From positions 1 through 64,000 of the forward strand of contig SZWC01009477.1 in NCBI GenBank assembly GCA_023375785.1: a stretch of DNA of 64,000 nt, written 5' to 3'. The notes beneath the pieces were generated by a model, which searched no databases, was not told where the DNA came from, and saw only the letters and a list, made by a program, of their open reading frames with translations. Position 1 is the stretch's first letter; each line of letters opens with the position of its first letter. Origin of the DNA: Penium margaritaceum. Taxonomy: Eukaryota > Streptophyta > Zygnematophyceae > Desmidiales > Peniaceae. The position numbers and the translations under genes were made by a program. Shown here piece by piece: positions 37,760 to 51,012 of the stretch.

Positions 37760-38561
37760 TGGTGGAGGTGCTCTAGCTGCTGTCGGTGGCGATGTTGTGG
37801 CTAGCGTCGGTCGTGGTGCTATGCTCGTTGGTGGTGCTGCCGCTGCCGGTGGCCCTGTTGCGGCGGGGGGTGTCACAAGCACTGGTGGTGGTATTCCTAC
37901 CGCTGGTGGTGGTATTGCTGCCGCTGGTGGTGGTGCTGCTGCTCGAGGTGTCGCTGCTGTCGGCAGTACGGTTGCTGGCGGGGGTGCTTTTCCCGCTGGA
38001 GGTACTGTGGCTGCTGGAGGTGTTGTTGCTGGTGACCCTCACGCTGCCCTTGCACACACTGAGGCTCGTCTTGACGCCATGAACCTTGTCGTTGCTCAAC
38101 TTGTCAGCCTCGGCCTTCGCCTACCCGTCTCATCGTTGCCTCTCACCTCTACTCCTAGCCACGCTACCGGCACACCCTTCAGTGAGTGGTCTCCTCGCTT
38201 TGTCTCGTGGGCACACATGCACGACCTTTGGGAGCACTACGACCCATCTACCACCCTCCCTCTTACGCACCAAGATCGTGTGCCCATCGCCTTTCACCTT
38301 TTCTACTATGCAGCTCCCATCGTCGCTCTCCGCCAGCTTGATCGCTTTGCTCCCATCCCCACTCTTCTAGCTCGCCCTCGCGAGGCTTGGAACTCCCTTC
38401 TTGCCCTTTACTCATCCGATTCTCTTCGCTCTGCCGCCTCATTGTTAGCTGACCTTTGTGCTCTTCGTCACCGTCCCCATGAGTCCCTTGGGGCGTATTT
38501 GGTTCGCCTTGAGCTTCTTCAGAGCGAGCTTCTCACTGCGGGTGCATCCCTCACAGACCAG
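37740..38561 (+). pseudogene. gag: copia gag N-terminal part, copy C (3' truncated, no internal stop)
   Basis: From the ATG at 37,740 an uninterrupted frame encodes the Gly/Ala/Val-rich leader and the gag core (MNLVVAQLVSL, FSEWSP, MHDLWEHYDP, AWNSLLALYSSDSLRSAASL, GAYLVRLELLQSELLTAGAS). It stops being gag at ~38,561, after SLTDQ, and continues in frame into 20-bp satellite to a stop at 38,970-38,972, giving a 410-residue chimeric frame. It is the only copy without a stop or indel in its retained part. Capsid region, zinc knuckle and all enzymes are incomplete or absent, so it cannot work alone. The ATG is created by the integrase/gag join and may not be the native gag start. Confidence 0.85.
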
Positions 38562-41500
38562 ACCTGGAGAAAGCCTAAGACAACTGGAGCACGCCCAAAA
38601 AACTGGAGCAAGCCCAAGAAAAGAGGAGCAAGGCCAAGACAACAAGGTCAAGCCCATATAACTTGGAGCAAGCTTCAAACACCTGGAGCAAGGCCAAGAC
38701 AAGTGGAGCAAGGAAAATACACCTGGAGCAAGCCCAGGAAGCCTGGAGAAAGCCCAAGACAACTGAAGCACATCCAAGACAACAACAGCAAAGCCAAGAC
38801 AACAGGAGCAAGCCCAAGACAACAAGAGCAAGCCCAAAACAACAGGGGCAAGCCCAAGACAAATCGAGTAAGCCTAAGACAACTGGAGCAAGGCGAAGAA
38901 ACCTGGAGCAAGCCCAAGACAACTGGAGCATGCCCAAGAAAACTGGAGCAAGCCCAAGAAAAGAGGAGCTAGGCAAACACCAGTGGAGCAAGCCCAAAAA
39001 ACTTGGAGCAAGCTAAAAACATTTGGAGCAAGGCCAAGACAAGCGGAGGAAGGCAAATACACCTGGAGCAAGCCCAAGAAACCTAGAGTAAGCCCAATAT
39101 AACTAAAGCATGTCGAAGACAACAGGAGCAACACCAAGACAACTTGAGCAAGCCCAAGACAACTGGAGCAAGCCCAAGACAACAGGAGCAAGGCTAAGAA
39201 AACTGGTGCATGGCCATAATAGCAGTTGCAAGCTTAAGACAACATGGACAAGGCCAAGACGAATTGAGGAAACCCTATAGCACTAGAGCAAGCCCAATAT
39301 AACTCGGATAAGCCCAAGACATCTTGGGCAAGCCCAAGACAGCTTGAGCAAGCCTGACACAACTGGAGCACGACCAAGAAAACTGGAGCAAGCCCATAAC
39401 AGCTGGAGCAAGCCCAAGACAACTGTAGGAAGGCTAAGACAGCTGGAGCAAGGCCAAGAGAACTGGAGCAACCTCAAGACAACTGGCGTAAGACCAAGGC
39501 AACTAGGGCAAGCCCAAGACACCTCAAGAAAGCCCAAAACGACTGGAGCAAGGCCAAGAAAACTATAGCAAGGCCAATTAAAATACAGCAAGCTAAAGAA
39601 AACTGGAGCAAGCCCAAGGCAAATGGAGCAAGGCCAAGCCAACTGGAGCAAGCCCAAGACAACTGGAGCAGGTTCAAAACAATTGTAGCGAGCCAAAGAC
39701 AACTCGAGCAAAGCCAAGACAAATCATGGAAACCCAAGTGAACCAGTGTTAGCCAAGACAACTGAGGCAAGCCAACGATAACTGGAGCAGGCCTCATAAA
39801 ACTTGAGCAAACCAAGACAACTGGAGCAAGTCCATGACAACCGTACCAAGCGCAAGGAAACTATAGCAAGCCCAATACAACTAGAGCAAGCCCAAGACAA
39901 GTGGAGCAAGCCCAAGACAACTGGAGCAAGGCCAAGACAACTGAAGCAAGGCCAAGACAACTGGAGCAAGCCCAAAACAACTGAAGTAGGCCCAAAACAA
40001 CTGGAGCAAGTGAAAACTGGAGCAAGGCCAAGAAACCTGGAGCAAGCCCAGCACAACTTGAGAAAGCCCAAGACAATGAGAGAAAGACCAATACAACTAG
40101 ATCAAGCCCAAGACAACTGAAGTAACCCAAAGACTGTAAGAGCACGCCCATGAAAACTGGATTAAGCCGAAGACATCTGGAGCAAGGCCGAGACACCTGG
40201 AGCAAGGCCAAGACATTTGGAGCAAGGCCAAGACAGAAGGAGCAAGTCCAAGACAACTGGTGCAAGGACAAGACAACTGGAGCAAGCCCAAGACAACTTG
40301 AATAATCTTAAGAAAACTGGGGCAAGCCCAAGACAACTGCAGCCAGCGTAAGACAACTGGAACAGGGCCAAGAAAACTGGAGCAAGCCCACCAAAACTGG
40401 AGCAAGCCCAAGAAACGTGGAGCAAGGCCAAGACAACTGGAGCAAGCCCAAGACAACTGAAGCATGCTCGAGACAACTATATGAAGGCCAAAACAATTAG
40501 AGCAAACCCAAGATAGCTGAAGCAAGCCAAAGACAACTAAGGCAAGCCCAGGACAACAAGAATAAAGCCAAGACTCGTTGAGCAAGGCCAAGTCATTTGG
40601 AGCAAGCCAAAGACAACAGGAGCAAGCCCGGGGTAACTGGGGCAAGCCCAAGACAACTCGAGTAAGCCTAAGACAAATGGAACAAGGCTAAGAAACCTGG
40701 AGCGAATCCAAGACAGCTGGAGGATGCTCAAGAAATCTGGAGCAAGCCCAATAAAACAGGAGCAAGGCCAAGACAACTGGAGCAAGCCGAGAAAACTTGG
40801 AGCAAGCTAAATACACCTTGAGCAAGGCCAAAACAAGTGGAGCAAGGCAAATACACCTGGAGCAAGCCTCAGAAACCTGGAGTAAGCCCAAGACAACTGA
40901 AGCATGTCCAAAACAACAGGAGCAAGGCCAAGACAACTGGAGCAAGCCCAAGACAACTGGAGCAAGCCCACGACAACTGGAGCAAGGCTAAGAGAATTGC
41001 TGCAAGGCCAAGAAAGCTGTTGCAAGCTGAAGACAACATGGGCAAGGCCAAGTCAAATCAAGGAAAGCCAAGAGCACTAGAGCAAGTCCAAGATAACTCG
41101 GGCAAGCCCAAGACAACTTGAGCAAGCCCGATACAACTCGAGCAAACCCAAGACAACTAGAGCAATCCCAAGACAACTGGAGCAAGCCCAAGACAACTGA
41201 AGGAAGGCCAAGACAGCTGGAGCAAGCCTAAGACAACTGGAGCAACGTCAAGACAACTGGAGTAAGACCAAGACAACTAGGGCAAGCCCAAGACACCTCT
41301 AAAAAGCCCAAAACAACTGGAGCAAAGCCAAGACAACAAGAGAAAGGCCAATAAAACTGGAGCAAGCTAAAGACATCTAGAGCAAGCCCAAGACAAACGG
41401 AGCAAGGCCAAGAGAACTGGAGGAAGGCCAAGAAAACTTGAGCAAGCCTTGGACAACTAGAGCAAGCCCAAAACAACTGCAGCAGGCCCAAGACAACAAG

Positions 41501-44500
41501 AGCAAGGACAAGACAACATCAGCAAGGCCAAGACAACTAAAGCAAGCTCAAAACTACAGGAGCAGGCTCAAGACAACTGGAGCAAGGCCAAGAGAAGTGG
41601 AGCAAGGCCAAGACCACTGGAGCAAGGCCATGAAAACTGGAACAAGGCCAAGACAGCTGGAGCAAGCCTAAGACAACTCGAGCAAGGCCAAGACAACTGG
41701 AGCAAGCCCAAGAAAACTAGAGCAAGCCCAAGATAACTGGGGCAGGCCGAGGACAACTGGAGCAAGCCCAAGACAACAAGAGCAAGCCGAAGAAAACTAG
41801 AGAAAGGCCAAGACAACTGGAGCAATCCTAAGACACCTGGAGCGAGCCCAAAACAACTGGGGCAAGGCCAAGAAAGCTGGAACAATGCCAAGACACCTCG
41901 AGAAAGCCCAAGAGAACTGGAGCAAGCCCAAGACAACTGGAGCAAGTCCAAGACAAGTGGAGAAAGGCCAAGACAACAGGAGCAAGTCCAAGACAATTCA
42001 ATCAAGGCCAAGACAACTAGAGCAAGCCCAAGAAAACTCGAAGTAGGGACAAGACAACTCGAGGAAGCCCAAGACATTTAGAGCAAGCCCATGACAACTG
42101 GGGCAAGCCCAAGTCAACTGGAGCAAGCCCAAGACAACTAAAGGAAGGCCAAGAAAACTGAAGCAAGCCCAAGAAACCTGGAGCAAGCCCAAGACACTTG
42201 GAGAAAGTCAAAGACAAGTATAGCAAAGCTACGAAAAGTGGAGTAATCCAAATACAAATGGACCAAGTCAAAGATAACTGGAGCACAGCCAAGACAATTG
42301 GACCAAGCCCAATACAACTGGTGTAAGCCTGAAACAACTGGAGCAAGGCCAAGACAACTGGAGCAAGCCCAAGACAACTGGAGCAAGCCCAAGTCAGCTG
42401 GACCAAGCCCAAGACAACTAGAGCAAGCCAAAGACAACTGGACCAAGCCCAAGACAACTAGAGTAAGGATAAGACAGCTGGAGAAAGGCCAAGACAACTG
42501 GAGAAAACCCAATACAACTGACAAAAGCCTAAGGAAACTGGGGCAAAACCTAGACAACTGGACCAAGCCCAAGACAACTGGACCAAGCCCAAGACAAGTG
42601 GACCAAGCCCAAGTAAACTAGAGTAAGGCTAAGACAGCTGGAGCAAGGCCAAGACAACTGGAGAAAACCCAGTACAACTGAAAGAAGCCCAAGACAACTC
42701 GGGCAAGCCCAATACAACTGGAGCAAGCATAATAGAAGTGGAACAAGGCCAAGAAACCTGGAGCAAGCCCAAAACAACTAGAGCAAGCCAAAGAAAACTG
42801 GAGCGAGCCCAAGAAAATTGGACCAAGGCCAAGACAACTGGAGCATGCCCAAGACACTTGAAGCAAGCCAAAAACAACTGAAGCAAGGCCACCACAACTG
42901 GAGCAAGGCCAAGACAAATACACGAAGGCCAAGACAACTGGAGCAAGCCCAAGAAACCTGGATCAAGCCTAATACAAGTAGATCAAGGCCAATACAACTG
43001 GAGCAAGGCCAAGAAAACTAGAGCAAGCTCAAGAGAACTGATGGAAGGCAAAGACAACTGGAGCAGGCCAAAGAAAACTAGAGCAGAGCCAAGAAAATCG
43101 GAGCAATACTGAGACAACTGGAGCAAGCCCAAGCCAATTGGAGTAGATCCAAGACAACTGGAGCAAGCCCAAGACAACTGGAGCAAGGCCAAGACAACTG
43201 GAGCAAGGCCAAGACAACGGGAGCAAGGCCAAGACAGCATTAGCAAGCCTAAGACAACTGGAGCAAGAACAAAACAAATCGAGGCAACCCAAGACAACTA
43301 GAGCGGGCCTAATACAACCGGGGCAAGCCCAATGTTACTGAAGGAAGGCCAAGACAATTGGAGCAAGGCCAATACAACTGGAGGAATCTCAAGACAACTG
43401 GAGCAAGACCAAGACACCTTGAACAAGCCCAAGACATCTAGAGCAAGCCCAAAAAATCTGGAGCAAGGCCAAGACAACTGGAGTAAGGCCAAGACAACTG
43501 GGGCAAGCCCAGGACAACTGGAGAAATCTCAAGACAAATAGAGCAAGAACAAGACATCAAGAGCAAGGCCAAGACAATAGGAGCAAGCCCAAGACAACTA
43601 GAGCAAGCCCAAGACAACTCGAGCAAGGAAAAACAACTAGAGCAAGGCCAAAAAAAGTGGAGCAATCCCTAGACAACTGGAGCGAGCCTAAGACAACAGG
43701 ATCAGGCCCAAGACAACTTGAGCAAGGCCAAGACAACTAGAGCAAGGCCAAGACAACTAGAGTAATCTTAAGAAAACAAGAGCCGGCCCAAGACAACTAA
43801 GCAAGGCCAAGGGAACTGGATCAGGTCAAGACCACCGGAGCAAGGCCAAGACAACCGTAGTAAGGCCAAGACAACTGGAGAAAGCTTAGGACAACTGGAG
43901 CAAGGCCAAGACAACTGGATCAAGCCGAAGAAAAATGCAGAGAGCAAAAGACAGCTGGAGCAAGCCAAAGACAATTGGAACAAGCCAAAGACAACTGAAG
44001 CAAGGCCTAGACAAATGGGGCAAGCCCAAGACAACTGGAGACAGCCCAAGAAAACTGGAGCAAGGCCAAGACAACTAGAGCAAAGCCAAGACACCTGAAG
44101 CAAGCCTAAACCAACTGGGCAAGGCCAAGACAACTGGAGCAAGGCCAAGACAAATGGAGCAAGCCCAAGACAACTGGAGCAAGCAGAAAAAAAACTTGAG
44201 CAAGCCCAATAGAATTGGAGCAAAGCAAAGACTACTAGAGCAAGGCCAAGAATTTTTGGAGCAACCCAAGACAACTTTAGCAGGCCGAGGACAACTCGAG
44301 TAGGTCAAAAACAATTGGAGCAAGGCATAGACAACTAGAGCAAGCCCAAGAAAACTTGAGCAGGCCCAACACAACTAGATATAGGCCGAGACACATGTAG
44401 AGCAAGACCAAGACATCTGGAGCAAGGCCAAGACAATTGGAGCAATGCCAAGACAGCTCGAGCAAGCTAAAGACAACTAAAGCAAGACCAAGACAACTGG

Positions 44501-47500
44501 AGCAAGTTCAAGAAAACTGGAGCAAGCCCAAGACAACTGGCGCAAGCCCAAGACAACTTGAGCAAGCCTAAGAGAATTGCAACAAGCCAAATACAATTTG
44601 ATCATGCCCAAGACAGCTAGAGCAAGCCCAGGTCAACTGGAGCAAGAACAAGAAAACAGGAGAACGCCCAAGAAAACTAGAGTAAGCCCACGACAACTGG
44701 AGCAGGCCCAAGACAACTGGAGCAAGGACGAGACAATTGGAGCAAGACCAATACAACTGGAGCAAGCCCAAGACAAATCGAGCAGGCCCAAGACAACTGG
44801 AGGAAGGCGAAGAAAACCGGAGCAAGGCCAAGACAACTGGATAACTGCAAAGAAAATTGGAGCAAGGCCAAGACAGCTGGAGCAAGTCTAGGGCAACTGG
44901 AGCAAGGCCGAGACAACTGGAGCAAGCCAAAGACAACAAGAGCAAGCTCAAGAAAACTAGGGCAATCCAAAGACAGCTTGAAAAAGCATAAGACAACTGG
45001 AACAAGGCCAAGCAATCTGGAGCCAGACCAAGACAACTGGAGCAAGCACAAGACAACTGGAGTAAACCCAAGAAAACTGGGGCAAGGCCAAGGAACCTGG
45101 AGCAAGACCAGCACTCTTGGAGCAAGCCAAAAAAACCTAGAGCAATGCCAAGACAACTGGACCAAGCCCAAGACAGCTGGAGCAAGCCCGAGACAACTGA
45201 AGCAATTCCAAGACAACTGGAGCAAGGTCAAGGAAACTGGAGCAAGCCCAAGACAACTTGAGCAAACCCAAGGCAACTGGAGCAGGTTAAAAGAACTGGA
45301 GCAGGGCCAAGACGATTGGAGCAAGGCCAAGACAACTAGAGCAAACCCAAGTAACTGGAGCAAGCACCAGAAAACTGAAGCAAGGCCAAGACAAATGGAG
45401 AAAGGCCAAGACAACTGGAGCAAGGCCAAGAGAGCTGGAGCAAGTCCAATACAATTGCATCAAGGCCATGACAACTGGAGCGAGCCGAAGACATCTGGAG
45501 AAAGCCCAAGACAATTGGGACAAGCCCAAAACAACTCGAGACAGCGTAAGACAACTGGAGAAAGGCCAGGAAATCTGTAGCAAACCAAAAACAACTGGAG
45601 CAAGCCTAAGAAAACTGGGGTAATCCCAATACAACATGAGAAAGCCTAAGCCAACTGGAACAAGACCAAGTAATCTGGAGTTAGACCAAGACAATTGGAG
45701 CAAGCGCAAGATAACTGGAATAAGCCAACGAAAACTGGAGCAAGGCCAAGACAACTAAAACAAGCCCAAGAAAACTGGAACAAGCCTAACACAACTCGAA
45801 CAAGGCCACGGCAACTGGAGCAGGGCCAATAAAACTGGATGAAACCGCAGACAGCTGGAGCAAGCCCAACACAACTAGAGCAAGCAAAAACAACTGGAGC
45901 AGGGCCAAGAAAACTGGAGCAAGGCTAAGACAACTGGAAAAAGGCCAAGACAACAAGAGCAACGCCAAGGCAGCTGTAGCAATCATAAGACAAGTGGAGC
46001 AAGGCCAAGACAAATCAAGGAGGTTCAAGGCACCTTCAACAAGCCCAAGACAACTCGGGCAAAGCCAGGAAAACTGGAGCAAGCTCAAGACAACTAAAGC
46101 AAGACCCACACAACTAGAGCAAGACCAAGACCCCTGGAGCAAGCCCAAAACAACTGGAGTAAGACCAAGATATCTGAAGAAAGGCCAAGAAATCTGGAGC
46201 AAGCCCAAAACAACTGGAGCAAGCTTAAGACAACTGGAGCAATTCTAACACAACTTGAGCAAGAACAAGACAGTAGGAGCAGGCCCAAAAAACTGGAGCA
46301 AGGCCAAGACATCTGGAGCAGTCCAAAGACATCTGGAGCAAGCCCAAGACGATTAGAGCAAGCCCAAGAAAAGTGGAGCTTGGCCAACACAACTGGAGCA
46401 AGGCCAAGAAAACTGGAGCAAGCCCTAGGCAACTTGGGCAAGCACAAGACAACTGGAGCAGGCCCAACACAACGGGAGCAAGGCCAAGACCACTGGAGCA
46501 AGGCCAAGACAACTAGAGCAAACATAGGACAGTAGGAGAAGGCCCAAGACAACTGGAGCCTGGCCAAGAAAACTGGAGCAAGACTAAGACCACTTGAGCA
46601 AGGCCAAGACAACTGGAGCAAGGCCAAGACAACTGGAGCAAGGCCAAGACAACTGGAGCAAGGCTAAAAGAAATGGAGCAGGCCCAAAGAAACTGGAGGA
46701 AGCCCAATACTACTGGGGCAAGCCCAAGACAACACGAGCAATCCTTAGACATATGGAGCAAGCCCAAGAAAACTGGAGCAAGCCCAAGAAAACGAGAGCA
46801 AGCATAGAACCGGGGCAAGGCCAAGAGAAGTGGAGCAAAGCCAAGATAACTGGAGTAACCCAAGACACATGGAGCAAGCCCAAAACAACTTGGCAAGGCC
46901 AAGACATCTGGAGCAAGGCCATGACAACTAGAGCAAGCCCAAGACAACTGGAGCAAGCCCAAGACAACTGGAGCAAGTCCAAGACAAATGGAGCAAGGCA
47001 AAGACAAGTGGAGCAAGACCAAGAGAACTGGAGCAAGGCCGAGACAGCTGGAGCAAGCCCAAGACTACTAGAGCAGGGTCAGGACAACTCGAGCAAGCCG
47101 AAGACAGCTAGACAAAACCGAAAACAACTACGGCAAGCCCAAGACAACTCGAGGAAGTCCAAGATAACTGGAACAAGCCCAAGACAACTGGAGCAAGGCT
47201 ACGACAACTGGAGAAAGGCCAAGACAGCTGTTGCAAGCTCAAGACAACTGGAGCAAGGCGAAGACAAATCGAGGAAACCCAAGATAACCTGGGCAAGCCC
47301 AAGACAGCCAGAGCAATCCTGATACAACTGGAGCAAGGCCAGGAAAACTGGAGTAAGGCCAAGACAACTGGAGCAAGCCCAAGACAACAAGGGCAGGCCT
47401 AAGACAACTGGAGCAATGCCAAGAGAACTGGAGCAAGGCCAAGACCACTTGAGCAAGCCCAAGAAAACTGAAGCAATCCAAAGACAACCGGGGCAAGCCA

Positions 47501-49054
47501 AAGATAACTGGTGCAAAGCCAAGATAAATGGAGCAAGCCCAAGACAACTGGTGCAAGCCTGATATAACTGGAGCAAAGCCAAGACAACTTGAGCAAGCCC
47601 AAGATAACTGGAGCAAGCCCAAGAAAACTAGACCAAGCCCAAGAAAACTTGAGCAAGCCAAAGACAAGTGGCCCAAGCCCAAGACAGCTGGAGAAGGCCA
47701 AGACAACTGGAGCAAATCCAATATGACTGACGCATGCCCAAGACAACTGGAGCAAGCTTAAGACAACTGGAGCAAGTCCAAGACAACTGGAGCAAGGCCA
47801 AGACAACTGAAGCAAGCCAAAGACAACTGGAGCAAGCCCAAGACAACTCGGACAAGCCAAAAACAACTGGAGCAAGCATTAGACAAATGGAGGAAGGCCA
47901 AGACACATGGAGCAAGCCAAAGACAACTGGAGCAAGCCCAAGACAACTGGAGCAAGACAAAGACAACTGGGGAAATCCCAAGAGAACTTGAGAAAGCCTA
48001 AGACAACTGGTACAAGGCCAAGCAATCTGGAGCCATACCAAGACAATTGGAGCAAGCACAAGGCAACTGGAGTAAGCCCAAGAAAACAGGAGCAAGGCAA
48101 AGACAACTGGAGCAAGCCGAACACACCTGGAGCAAGCCAAAAACACGTGGAGCAATGCCTAGACAACTGGAGCAAGGTCAAGACAATTGGAGTAAGCCCA
48201 CGATAACCGGAGCAAGCCCAGGAGAACTGAAGCCAGTCCAAGACAACTAGAGAAAGGCCATGACAACTGAAGCAAGCCCAAGACAACTTGAGCAAGCCCA
48301 AGACAACTGGAGCAATGCCAAGACAACAAGAGCAAGGCCTAGGAAACTTTAGCAAGCCCAAGACAACTGGAGCAAGGCCAAGACAACTGGAGCAGGTTAA
48401 AACAACTGAAGCAGGGCCACGACAATTGGATCAAGGCAAAGACAACGGGAGCAAAGCCGAGGCAAATGGAGCAGGCGCAAGACAACTAGAGCAAGGCCAC
48501 TATATCTGGAGAAAGGGCAATAAAACTGGAGCAAGGCCAAGACAGCTGGAGCAAGCCCAAGACAACTGGAGCAAGGCCAAGACAACTGGACCAAGCCGAA
48601 GACATCTGGAGCAAGCCCAATAGAACTGGGACCTGCCCAAAACAACTGGAACACGCCTAAGACAAATGGAGAAAGGCCAAGAAATCTGGAGCAAACCCAG
48701 GACAACTGGATCAAGTCCAAAACAACTAGAGCAAGTCCAAAACAACTGGAGCAAGGCCAAGACAACTGGAGCAATCTCAAGACAACAGAAGCAAGGCTAA
48801 GACAGCTGGATCAAGCCCAATAAAACTGGAGCAGGGCCAAGACAACTTGAGTAAGCCCAAGACAACTAGGGCAAGCCGAAGACAATTGAGGAAAGCCCAA
48901 GACAACTAGAGCAAGCCAAAGACAACTGGGGGGGGGGCCAAGACAACTGGAGCAAGCCCAAGATAACTGGAGCAAGCCACGGACAAGTGGAGCAAGTCCA
49001 AGACAGCTGGAGCAAGGCTAAGAAAACTGGAGCAAGCCAAATAAAACTGAAACA
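38562..49054. repeat. 20-bp satellite array, block II
   Basis: About 520 units of GCAAGCCCAAGACAACTGGA, same orientation as the block at 18,115-28,857. Phase slips are present, for example at ~39,810, ~43,630, ~44,120 and ~46,810. A 10-G run lies at 48,928-48,937. Landmark variants CAAGCAATCTGGAGCCA (45,009; 48,020) and GCAGGTTAAA (45,283; 48,391) recur with the same order, showing larger duplicated modules. A minus-strand SWACSSCLGL-type period produces many open frames, none supported as genes. Confidence 0.95.
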
Positions 49055-51012
49055 AGTGTACAATATGAAATTACAAATGTATAATTGACAAATATATAAA
49101 ATGACAATAATAAAAAAACGACATATATATGTATTAGTAGACAGATATTTAAAATTACAAATATGTTAAATCAAAAATATATCAAATGCAAACTACGTAA
49201 AATGATAAATGTGTAACATTACAAGGTCATATAGTGACAAATATGTAAAATGATAACTATGTAAACTGAAACGGTGTAGGAAAAAATGTATCACATGACC
49301 AATACATAAAACAAAAAATGTATAGAATGACGAATAAAAAAATGACAGATATATAACATGAAAGACAAAGAATGACAAATGTATAAAATGACAAGTGTAT
49401 GAAATGACAAATATAGAACACGACAAATATGTAAAATGACAAATATATGAGATGACACATATATAAAATGACAAATATGTAAAATAACAATATATGCAAA
49501 ATGACAAACATATAGAATGACAAATATGCAATATGAGAAAAGGTTTTAATAACACATAATATATTAAGTTTCGACTATATGAAGAGGCAAATATTTACAG
49601 TAAACATTATGTGAAATGACAAGTTTATAAAGTGACAAATATGTAAAATTAGAAATAAAACAAATGAAAAATATATGAAAAATATACAAGAAATATAAAA
49701 CAAATGAAAATGACAATTATGTAATATGAAAATTATTCAAAATGACAAATATATAAAATGGAAAATATGTTAATTGATAGATATATGAAACGACAAGTAT
49801 ATGGAACGGCAAAGATGTGAAATAACAAATATATAGACGTCTAAACGTATAAAATGAGAGATATGTCAAATTGCCAGCTGCGTGAAAGGAAAATATATAC
49901 CTTGACAAATATGTAAAATGACAATTATGTAAAATGACAAAAATGTAAAATGACAAATATAAGAGATGAAAAATATGTAAAATGATAAACATGTAAAATG
50001 ACGAATACTAAAAATGGAAAATATGTGGAATGAGAAATATGTAAATTTACAAAAATATAAAATGACAAATTTATAAGATAAAAAATATGTATGCCGCCAA
50101 AACTGCAAAATGACAAATATGGATAAAGACAAATTTACAAGATGACAAATATGTAAAATGACAAGTATGTAGAATGAAAAGTATATGAGTGACAATTGTT
50201 TAAAATGCCAACAATTGAAATTACAATCATGGAAATGACTAACCATTAAAATGACAAATTTGCAAAATGACAACTTTCAAAAATGACATGTAAAAAATCT
50301 AGATTGACCAATATTGGACATATGTAAAAAATTCTAAAATGCAAAATATGTCAAATGGAAAACATGCAAAAATAAAAAATATGTAAAACGACAAATATGA
50401 ACAAGGACGCTAATTGAAAATTAAAACTATATAAAATTGCAATTATAATATGAAGCCTATGTAAATGGACAAATGGCAAGTGTGGAAAATGCAAAATATA
50501 TAAAACTATAAATATATAAGATGACAAATGTAGAGAATGACAGGTATATCATTTGACATATATGTAAAATGACAAATATGTACATTGACAAATATGTAAA
50601 TAGAAAAAATATGTAAAATGAATATTATGTAACATGACCAGTTTAGCAAGTGACAAATATGTAAAATGACAAAAATATGAAAGGAAGAATACATAAAATA
50701 AAAAGTATACAAAATGATAAATATATAAATGACAATTATACAAAATGAAAAACATATAACATGACAGAGATACAAAATGTCAAGTATGTAAATTGACAAA
50801 TGTAGAAAGTGAAATATTTAAAATGAAACATGTACCAAATGACAACCATATAAAATGATAAAGATATAAATTGGAAATTATGTGAAAAGACAAAATTATC
50901 AAATGAGAAATATGCGAAGTGACAAATATAGAAAAGACAAAATATATAAGATGTTAAACATGTAAAATGATGAATATTTAAAATGAAAAAAAGTAAAATG
51001 ACAAATATATAA
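49055..51012. repeat. AT-rich island of degenerate ~16-bp repeat
   Basis: About 1.96 kb very rich in A and T, built on an irregular unit close to ATGACAAATATGTAAA. Spacing varies around 15-17 bp and the copies are far more diverged than in the other satellites. It sits inside 20-bp satellite: the left junction is at ~49,050-49,060 (AAAACTGAAACAAGTGTACA) and the right junction at ~51,012 (ATATAACAACGCCAAGACAA). No coding frame of interest exists; the minus-strand frames are Phe/Ile/Tyr/His-rich products of composition. Base composition sets it apart from everything else in the window. Confidence 0.9.

Larger units (their letters stand above)
33150..38561 (+). mobile_element. Tandem array of truncated Ty1/copia gag-protease-integrase units (copies A, B, C)
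   Basis: Three head-to-tail copies of one internal copia fragment: A, 33,150-35,250 (5' truncated); B, 35,251-37,739 (complete unit); C, 37,740-38,561 (3' truncated). At both internal joins the integrase motif NGVAER passes directly into the Gly/Ala-rich start of gag, at matching ATGGGGTTGCAGAAC sites at 35,251 and 37,740, so the repeat unit is 2,489 bp. Each full unit carries gag, a CCHC knuckle, protease, and the integrase HHCC and DDE region. There is no reverse transcriptase, RNase H or LTR. The left edge joins 10-bp satellite and the right edge joins 20-bp satellite. Copies A and B carry several independent breaks, so the array is not coding-competent. Confidence 0.9.

Noticed and set aside
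33150-38561. A functional copia element
   Set aside because: No LTRs, RT or RNase H; copies A and B carry several stops and indels; copy C is truncated in gag.
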